IMG/VR virus record: IMGVR_UViG_3300044712_000392
Span: 1 to 42,614 of that record
Length of the DNA: 42,614 bases
From: a virus
Direction: 5' to 3' (one strand)
The notes under the pieces were generated by a model, which worked only from the letters and a program-made list of their open reading frames with translations, had not been told where the DNA came from and searched no databases. The stretch's first letter is position 1. The number at the start of each line of letters is the position of its first letter. This document shows positions 38,056 through 42,614 of the stretch, in pieces. Both the position numbers and the translations under genes were made by a program.

Positions 38056-38381
38056 TTTTCCTCCAAATCCCCCTGAAACTTCAGCATCACTTCGTTCCAG
38101 CAATCGCACCAATGCTGTAGCAGCTCCACGTCAACCGGCTTCCCATTCCCCCGCGCCAGATCCAGAAGGGCATCCGTAACAGCTTTGATTTTCCGGTGAT
38201 TCCTCTTGTGCTGCGGAATGAATTGCTCAAGCTGCGTTAGCACTATTGTCCCGACCGACACGCCGAGAGTGATTAAACCTTCATCCGTGAAATCCTCCAC
38301 TTTCGGGAGTTTCGGTGCCGGCGGGACGTAGGGGAGGTAGCGAACGCGGTTGCCTTGTTGCGTCTTCTGGTAGAGTTCCAT
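38052..38381 (-). CDS. hypothetical early protein (109 aa)
   Basis: Begins MELYQKTQQGNRVRYLPYVP, then KAVTDALLDLARGNGKPVDV and a Cys/Trp-containing end. It begins within a few bases of the ATPase stop. It follows the recombination pair, so it may be an accessory protein. No family. Confidence 0.6.
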   Translation of the reverse strand: MELYQKTQQGNRVRYLPYVPPAPKLPKVEDFTDEGLITLGVSVGTIVLTQLEQFIPQHKRNHRKIKAVTDALLDLARGNGKPVDVELLQHWCDCWNEVMLKFQGDLEEK

Positions 38382-39385
38382 CATGCCTCCTTCGGTAGTT
38401 TGCGGAGTTTACTCAATGCCGAGCCAACCCACTTCTGGAATTTCTCGTTACTGTTCGGCTTCCGCAGATCGTCAGGAGACAGGAAGCCCTCCTTCCCCGC
38501 AGCCGTCTGGTAGAAACTGCACTCACGCAGCACATCAGCCGGAAATAGCCCTGTGGATAGACAGTAATCGTCTAGCTCGGTGAGGAGGTGCTGTTGAGCT
38601 TCGGAGATGATAGCGGGGGCTTCCTGTTCTTTTTTCTTCTCCGGTTTCTTCTCTCCACCAGCCGCCCACTCAGCCACCAGCCACCCGGATTCCTCACTGA
38701 TAGGCTTATCGAGCGGGAACATTGCTTTATGCTGCTCTTGTAGTTTCAGCGGTTGAGGGTATCCGGCCTTATCGGGAGTCAGTAGAATAGAAACAGTCAA
38801 CTCATACGGTAATTCCTTGGAGCAGATAGGTTGCCACCCGATAGGCACAATCACCGTTTTGTTGTTTTGGTCCTTCTCCATCTTCACTTTCTCCTCTGCA
38901 CGGAAGCACAGAATTAGAGTAGCGTTGACCTGAAGGAGCCGTTGAACCATTTGCTTGTGTCCCATCTTCGGTTTGATCCAAGCCGCCATTTTACAGGCTT
39001 CCCGCTTCTTCCAATCGTCACCTGCCATGCGGGTCAATTCTTCTTCCTGCCAATCGAGTATCCCGCCCTCTCCCGCCCATTCGTGAGAGCATGAATCAAC
39101 AACGATTGCCTTATATCCTGCCGCGTCTGCCGCCTTAATAGCCTCAACGTAAGATGCAGGGCGAAACGGGGCGTGAAGTTCACACATATCGAATTGGAAC
39201 TTGTCGGCATAGTGAAGGGATCGCCGCGCCTCCGTGTCGATAACTGCGAACCTGTTTCCTGGTCCGACTATGCCTGATGCCAACCGCATTGCTGAAAAGG
39301 TCTTGCCAGAGCCAGAACAACCCATCAGCCCTATCAGTAGCCCTACTTGTTCTCTTGTTGCCGGTCTAAACGTGTATCCGCTCAT
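38381..39385 (-). CDS. RecA-fold / AAA ATPase (Sak4-like recombination ATPase), 334 aa
   Basis: Walker A is LMGCSGSGKTFSAM (~residues 20-33). IDTEARRS (~49-56) and AIVVDSCSHEW (~94-104) give Walker B and sensor-type elements. The C-terminus is helical with SSSAP-like linkers (EKKPEKKKEQEAPAIISEAQ). A RecA-type ATPase beside a RecE-like nuclease is a common phage recombination pair. A single-stranded annealing or loading role is inferred. Its start overlaps the nuclease stop. Confidence 0.75.
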   Translation of the reverse strand: MSGYTFRPATREQVGLLIGLMGCSGSGKTFSAMRLASGIVGPGNRFAVIDTEARRSLHYADKFQFDMCELHAPFRPASYVEAIKAADAAGYKAIVVDSCSHEWAGEGGILDWQEEELTRMAGDDWKKREACKMAAWIKPKMGHKQMVQRLLQVNATLILCFRAEEKVKMEKDQNNKTVIVPIGWQPICSKELPYELTVSILLTPDKAGYPQPLKLQEQHKAMFPLDKPISEESGWLVAEWAAGGEKKPEKKKEQEAPAIISEAQQHLLTELDDYCLSTGLFPADVLRECSFYQTAAGKEGFLSPDDLRKPNSNEKFQKWVGSALSKLRKLPKEA

Positions 39386-40251
39386 TCATCCGCTCCTATT
39401 GTCTGCGCTTTACTCTCCCATTGGGCCAACGCCCATGCCGGATTATCGAGGTAGCATATCCTGTTTGGGTATCCAGGCCACTCCCCGGTGAACATGCACT
39501 TTTCCCAAACGTGTATCCCGTAATCCACCTTCTCCTTTGCCATTGCCTGGAAATCAGGGGGCAATCCGATGAACGAGCAGAGATACGGTGCCGATGTTTC
39601 CTGGACCACAAAGACGAATTTTGGTGAAACGTCCTCAACCGCCTTCACTCCGCGCCGGTAAAACGCATACTGAATGTCGTAGCCAAGAGAAACCATCTTC
39701 CGTGCGAAATTTGTAGGATCGGCACTTTCCCCGGTCGTTTTGTAATCCAGGATTAGTTTCCGATTCTTGCTGATCCAATCTGGGCGCACTCTGAACCATG
39801 TTTCTCCCTCTTGCCAGATGTAAGAGAGTTCTGAATCGCCCTGCCTTCGGAGATCCTTGATATTGAGATCTGGGCAGCTTGCAATCTGTCGTTCAGCCGC
39901 AATCACCATGTCTTTGACTGAATCATACTGATGGATAAGCAGGGGTATTTTCCCGGCATCTCGCGCTATGTCCCGTTCCTCCTTCGCTTCCTTTTTGCGC
40001 CAGTCGGGTGCATCAACCACATGAGCTTGGTCGAGTCCTTCCAGCAACAGAGCATGAGCCATTTTCCCAACGTCAAACTTCGCTTCACCTTCATCCGGTT
40101 CATAGATTGGATTCAGTCTCGGATGACCGTACCAAGCATGAGCGGGGCTTTGATAAAGCAAGGTATGTAACGTACCCCTTGACAGTGACGGCACTACGCA
40201 CGGATCGGCGTGATATTCCTCATTCGTTAAAACGTGTACTCCTTGTTTCAA
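39382..40251 (-). CDS. PD-(D/E)XK exonuclease, RecE/DUF3799-like (289 aa)
   Basis: The active site appears as RVRPDWISKN (Asp) and LILDYKTTGESADP (D-x-K), with the fold start MKQGVHVLTNEEYHADPCVV, then LSRGTLHTLL and GKMAHALLLEG. It belongs to the exonuclease VIII-type family (PF12684 by recollection). It degrades dsDNA ends to produce 3' single strands for annealing. Its partner is the downstream ATPase. Confidence 0.85.
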   Translation of the reverse strand: MKQGVHVLTNEEYHADPCVVPSLSRGTLHTLLYQSPAHAWYGHPRLNPIYEPDEGEAKFDVGKMAHALLLEGLDQAHVVDAPDWRKKEAKEERDIARDAGKIPLLIHQYDSVKDMVIAAERQIASCPDLNIKDLRRQGDSELSYIWQEGETWFRVRPDWISKNRKLILDYKTTGESADPTNFARKMVSLGYDIQYAFYRRGVKAVEDVSPKFVFVVQETSAPYLCSFIGLPPDFQAMAKEKVDYGIHVWEKCMFTGEWPGYPNRICYLDNPAWALAQWESKAQTIGADE

Positions 40252-40265
40252 TTCCCTCTCCTCTC

Positions 40266-40634
40266 CTACGCCGCGACACTAATCCCTACGCCTGGTCGCG
40301 GGTTATTCCTACCCTTCCATTCCGGGTTTTTCATCCATCTGCCATTCACTTCGATAATCGGAGCCGGTCCCGTTCCCGGTCCTTGTTTCCATATCCGCAG
40401 TTTCGTAGCGCAATGGCTACAATACGGGCGGCCAGTGTTGATTCGCATGGTATTAGTACATCCCTCAACCCCGCACTGTTTGTATTGCCATGCGCCGTTC
40501 AGCACCTTTTCCCCTTTGTCCACCTCGGCGGGCTTCGGCAGATCTTCGTACACCCGTTTACCGCAATACCAGCAACACGATTCGTCGGGGCGTAGTTGGT
40601 GCATCGGACCGCTACATTTCGGGCAACGTGTCAT
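40266..40634 (-). CDS. zinc-finger protein (122 aa)
   Basis: ATG at 40632-40634 (MTRCPKCSGPMHQLRPDESC). CPKC, CWYCG, CGVEGC and CSHC give two zinc ribbons. A basic C-terminus (KLRIWKQGPGTGPAP). Likely nucleic-acid binding and part of the recombination/replication operon. Confidence 0.65.
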   Translation of the reverse strand: MTRCPKCSGPMHQLRPDESCCWYCGKRVYEDLPKPAEVDKGEKVLNGAWQYKQCGVEGCTNTMRINTGRPYCSHCATKLRIWKQGPGTGPAPIIEVNGRWMKNPEWKGRNNPRPGVGISVAA

Positions 40635-40918
40635 GGTTCCTCCGGGTCGATTTGGCAGACGTGAGGCAAAACGTTGACCTCGATATTGCCTGAGCCGCAC
40701 AGCCTGAGTCTGGCGCGGATCGGCTGAGTGCATACGTCGCACACCACGGTGATTCGCGTTTCAATCTCATTGGCGAATTTGTGCTTATCTTGCCAGAAAT
40801 CATTCTTGCTGCCGTGTTTGTTTTCCTGGCACAGACTCACCCCTTCCATCGTCCGGTAAAATCTGCCACACGCACATTCCACCGCGCCTGCTCTCAATTC
40901 CTCTGCTGTGTTGTTCAC
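40631..40918 (-). CDS. zinc-binding protein, GTG start (95 aa)
   Basis: The GTG at 40916-40918 overlaps the upstream stop (GTGA) with GGGGAGGG upstream. ECACGRFYRTMEGVSLCQ and VCDVC give zinc sites. No family recognised. Confidence 0.65.
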   Translation of the reverse strand: MNNTAEELRAGAVECACGRFYRTMEGVSLCQENKHGSKNDFWQDKHKFANEIETRITVVCDVCTQPIRARLRLCGSGNIEVNVLPHVCQIDPEEP

Positions 40919-41208
40919 GCAAAACCCTCCCCGCGTCTGTAAAGCACCCAAGTCCTGACTCCCTGCCTTTGGTAGTAAAATTCAGACAAGGGGCCAACAA
41001 TATGTATACGCCAGTCGTGATTCGGCTCCTTTACCGCCATGTCCTCGGCTTGCTGCACTGTCATGCAATCATCAAACTCCGTCTCGTATTCCTCGCGCCA
41101 CACAACTTTGCCATCCTTGAGCAGTGAAGCGTCACCAAAGCCGACGGCAATGACTTCATCCATTGAAAGCAACTTGCTTCCGTCTACTGGAGTTTGTTTT
41201 TCCCACAT
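40915..41208 (-). CDS. hypothetical protein (97 aa)
   Basis: MWEKQTPVDGSKLLSMDEVI and QQAEDMAVKEPNHDWRIHIV; the WRIHIVGPLSEFYYQRQG region resembles a common early phage protein family without known role. GAGGGAG upstream. Confidence 0.6.
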   Translation of the reverse strand: MWEKQTPVDGSKLLSMDEVIAVGFGDASLLKDGKVVWREEYETEFDDCMTVQQAEDMAVKEPNHDWRIHIVGPLSEFYYQRQGVRTWVLYRRGEGFA

Positions 41209-41223
41209 TCTTGACTCCCTCCG

Positions 41224-41499
41224 TTAATACCCCATCATCAATCTCTCTTTAGGATCCACCAACCTCTCCGCTGCATCGCTCTCCATCGCTTCCCAAAGTG
41301 CTTTCTCGATGTCGTCCAGGCAGCAGCAGGATATGATTTCGGTAATGTCATCCCCGGAGTGATGGACGGTGTTGATGATGATTTCCTCGTCCTCATCCGG
41401 CTCGATGGGGATGCCGTTCTCACGTCTGCCACGGCTGGCAGGGTAGTGGTCGAAGTCGATGGTGAGGTCGATGCCTTCGATGGTTACTGTCTTTTCCAA
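41224..41499 (-). CDS. hypothetical phage early protein, TTG start (91 aa)
   Basis: I place the start at the TTG at 41497-41499 (read MEKTVTIEGIDLTIDFDHYP) because GGAGGAAAT lies right before it. The frame is open further upstream without a ribosome site. A beta-rich part is followed by an acidic segment (EPDEDEEIIINTVHHSGDDI) and a helix (LDDIEKALWEAMESDAAERL). No assigned function. Confidence 0.65.
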   Translation of the reverse strand: MEKTVTIEGIDLTIDFDHYPASRGRRENGIPIEPDEDEEIIINTVHHSGDDITEIISCCCLDDIEKALWEAMESDAAERLVDPKERLMMGY

Positions 41500-41509
41500 A
41501 TTTCCTCCT

Positions 41510-41689
41510 TTAATCAGACAACATGCAGCACCATACCGGTGATGCTGACGTGTGAATATTGACCGGGTAAACGGTTCCAATTCTCCAGTCCTTGCCTAAT
41601 CCGTCCTTCTCGACGTAGAAACGCACAATGGTATTTCCGTACCTCTCTTTGTGTCTTTTTAGACCGCCTATCAGATCATCAACCCTCAC
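41510..41689 (-). CDS. small phage protein, GTG start (59 aa)
   Basis: The GTG at 41687-41689 overlaps the upstream stop exactly (GTGA) with GGAGG before it. Starts MRVDDLIGGLKRHKERYGNT and continues VRFYVEKDGLGKDWRI. A common small phage family by these two segments. No known function. Confidence 0.6.
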   Translation of the reverse strand: MRVDDLIGGLKRHKERYGNTIVRFYVEKDGLGKDWRIGTVYPVNIHTSASPVWCCMLSD

Positions 41690-41949
41690 TGCCTCTCCCT
41701 CCACTCCCTCTCCACCCACGCCGCCAGTATCCGATCAGCAAGGCCAATATGCTGCTCACGGTCAAATTCCGACTGGCGTGACATGATTTCGGCTCTCTGC
41801 TCTCTGGTAAGCGGCTGAATCTCCTGTTCCTCTCGATACTGGCACTGACCGACTATGCCGAGCAGGAGGATTACAATAAGGATACCGATGATGTAGAAAT
41901 ATGGTCGGGTGTCGGCTTTGCTCTGCGTTTGGTAATAGTTACCTCTCAT
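41686..41949 (-). CDS. single-pass membrane protein (87 aa)
   Basis: MRGNYYQTQSKADTRPYFYI, then IGILIVILLLGIVG (membrane helix, residues ~20-34) and a long charged cytoplasmic helix (REQRAEIMSRQSEFDREQHI). It is paired with another membrane gene upstream (ATGA overlap). Possibly superinfection exclusion or host interaction; not determined. Confidence 0.65.
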   Translation of the reverse strand: MRGNYYQTQSKADTRPYFYIIGILIVILLLGIVGQCQYREEQEIQPLTREQRAEIMSRQSEFDREQHIGLADRILAAWVEREWRERQ

Positions 41950-42137
41950 GTCGGCTCCCCTCCAGTAATCTCATCAGGACGAGTAACCATCTCGTCCAGG
42001 CGCTCACTCATCCGCTTCTCGTACTCGTCCCTCTCCCAATCTGCGCGACCGGAGGATACGACCAGGCACATGATGACCACTCCGGTCATGCCGCCCACAA
42101 ACAACGCCAGAAATGCGAACCATATCGAAACTTGCAT
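41946..42137 (-). CDS. single-pass membrane protein (63 aa)
   Basis: ATG at 42135-42137 (MQVSIWFAFLALFVGGMTGV, then VIMCLVVSSG) with GGAGG upstream. One membrane helix and a charged C-terminal helix (RADWERDEYEKRMSERLDEM). It forms a pair with 41686-41949. Confidence 0.65.
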   Translation of the reverse strand: MQVSIWFAFLALFVGGMTGVVIMCLVVSSGRADWERDEYEKRMSERLDEMVTRPDEITGGEPT

Positions 42138-42147
42138 ACCCACCTCC

Positions 42148-42222
42148 TTATCTGTGCAGCATCCATCTACCAACGCCCCGTGTATCCCATCTGGCCAGAG
42201 CTCTTTTCCATCTGATTTTCAT
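42148..42222 (-). CDS. 24-residue basic peptide
   Basis: MKIRWKRALARWDTRGVGRW ends MLHR. The ribosome site GGGAGG sits six bases upstream, and it follows the repeat protein stop by 15 bases. Very basic with three Trp, which may suggest membrane or nucleic-acid binding. Tentative because of length. Confidence 0.4.
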   Translation of the reverse strand: MKIRWKRALARWDTRGVGRWMLHR

Positions 42223-42237
42223 GGCTACCTCCCGATA

Positions 42238-42614
42238 TCACACCTCTACAGGTTTGTTTTTCTCGTCGAGTCGGTATGCGGTGTTAGGCTTGATTCCTTT
42301 TTCACCGACGTATGCCAAAGTGAAGCGGTAACGTTCTTTTTTGTTGTCCCAAAATTTGAAAATCATCACACCTCCGTATCCTGCCGTGGCGGTGCCTCCG
42401 TATCCTGCCGTGGCGGTGCCTCCGTATCCTGCCGTGGCGGTGCCTCTGACTCCTGCCGTGGCGGTGCCTCCGTATCCTGCCGTGGCGGTGCCTCCGTATC
42501 CTGCCGTGGCGGTGCCTCCGTATCCTGCCGTGGCGGTGCCTCCGTATCCTGCCGTGGCGGTGCCTCTGACTCCTGCCGTGGCGGTGCCTCCGTATCCTGC
42601 CGTGGCGGTGCCTC
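42238..42614 (-). CDS. DUF7666-like repeat protein, C-terminal part (joins 1..605 across the contig junction)
   Basis: The frame from the 24-bp repeats continues as GGVMIFKFWDNKKERYRFTL, then AYVGEKGIKPNTAYRLDEKN and stops at 42238. The domain YVGEKGIKPNTAYRLDEKNK-PVEV is what I recall at the end of GTATAG-repeat proteins. The last repeat unit provides GGAGGT three codons before the internal ATG at 42364-42366, so the C-terminal 42 residues could also be made alone. Of this segment 42488-42614 duplicates 1-127 and should be counted once. Confidence 0.8.
   Translation of the reverse strand, partial: GTATAGYGGTATAGVRGTATAGYGGTATAGYGGTATAGYGGTATAGYGGTATAGVRGTATAGYGGTATAGYGGTATAGYGGVMIFKFWDNKKERYRFTLAYVGEKGIKPNTAYRLDEKNKPVEV
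42368..42614 (-). repeat. 24-bp tandem repeat array, right part
   Basis: Ten units plus seven bases, reading Y Y Y V Y Y Y Y V Y on the plus strand. Units at 42488-42607 and the 7-base tail duplicate 1-127, so five units here are unique (42368-42487). With the left part this makes 16 units. Confidence 0.97.
42488..42614. repeat. 127-bp terminal direct repeat, right copy (identical to 1..127)
   Basis: Exact match to 1-127 beginning at a repeat-unit boundary. Removing it gives a 42,487-bp circle. Confidence 0.85.

Noticed and set aside
1-42614. Known anti-phage defence, diversity-generating retroelement or insertion sequence
   Set aside because: No reverse transcriptase, template/variable repeat, transposase, restriction-modification or toxin-antitoxin pair with convincing motifs was seen.

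Overview
The window is the assembled genome of a temperate, tailed double-stranded DNA phage, most likely a short-tailed (podovirus-like) phage with P22-type head genes that infects a Gram-negative bacterium. The evidence is a complete virion operon, a P4-type tyrosine integrase, several small repressor-like regulators, a lambda-style replication gene carrying its own iterons, and a recombination pair. The first and last 127 bases are identical, which is the usual mark of a circular contig from a k=127 assembly. Removing one copy leaves a circle of 42,487 bp. A single 284-codon gene reads in frame across the junction, so the circle is very probably real. The host cannot be named from sequence alone; base composition, strong GGAGG ribosome sites and sigma70-like promoters would fit a Desulfobacterota or other proteobacterial host, but that is a guess.

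Layout. Nearly all genes lie on the minus strand. (1) 951 down to 1, then 42614 down to 32750, is the early operon: tiny zinc-finger proteins, a repeat protein (DUF7666-like) that crosses the contig junction, small membrane proteins, a RecE-like PD-(D/E)XK nuclease, a RecA-fold ATPase, a MazG-like protein, an HNH protein, a ribbon-helix-helix protein, the replication ATPase with internal iterons, and more small proteins. (2) 1147 to 3571 is the switch and lysogeny region: two plus-strand HTH regulators, a minus-strand ribbon-helix-helix regulator, a plus-strand secreted moron and a minus-strand HNH protein. (3) 3572 to 5373 holds the integrase, its promoter, a terminator and candidate attachment sequences. 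(4) 31338 down to 5374 is the late operon in the order terminase small subunit, terminase large subunit, portal, scaffold, coat, head fibre, glycosyltransferase-like protein, adaptor, tail proteins, a secreted beta-propeller protein, three internal or ejection-type virion proteins, fibre proteins, a second glycosyltransferase-like protein, a LamG and repeat fibre, and then lysis genes (transglycosylase, holin-like proteins). A terminator follows at 5303-5333. (5) 31955 to 32619 is a short plus-strand operon of two small proteins.

How the parts work together. The regulators around 1.1-2.5 kb probably choose between lysogeny and the early operon, since overlapping opposed promoters lie at 1080-1127. 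The early operon replicates and recombines DNA. The late operon builds a P22-like head, packages DNA and lyses the cell.

The most noteworthy items are the replication origin embedded in the rep gene; a near-perfect 24-bp tandem array encoding GGTATAGY repeats; a family of intergenic ATTTCT-N4-AGAAAT palindromes; a plus-strand promoter driving a 22-residue hydrophobic peptide and antisense RNA inside the late operon; and virion-operon genes with signal peptides. I saw no tRNA, rRNA, CRISPR array, reverse transcriptase or known anti-phage defence system.
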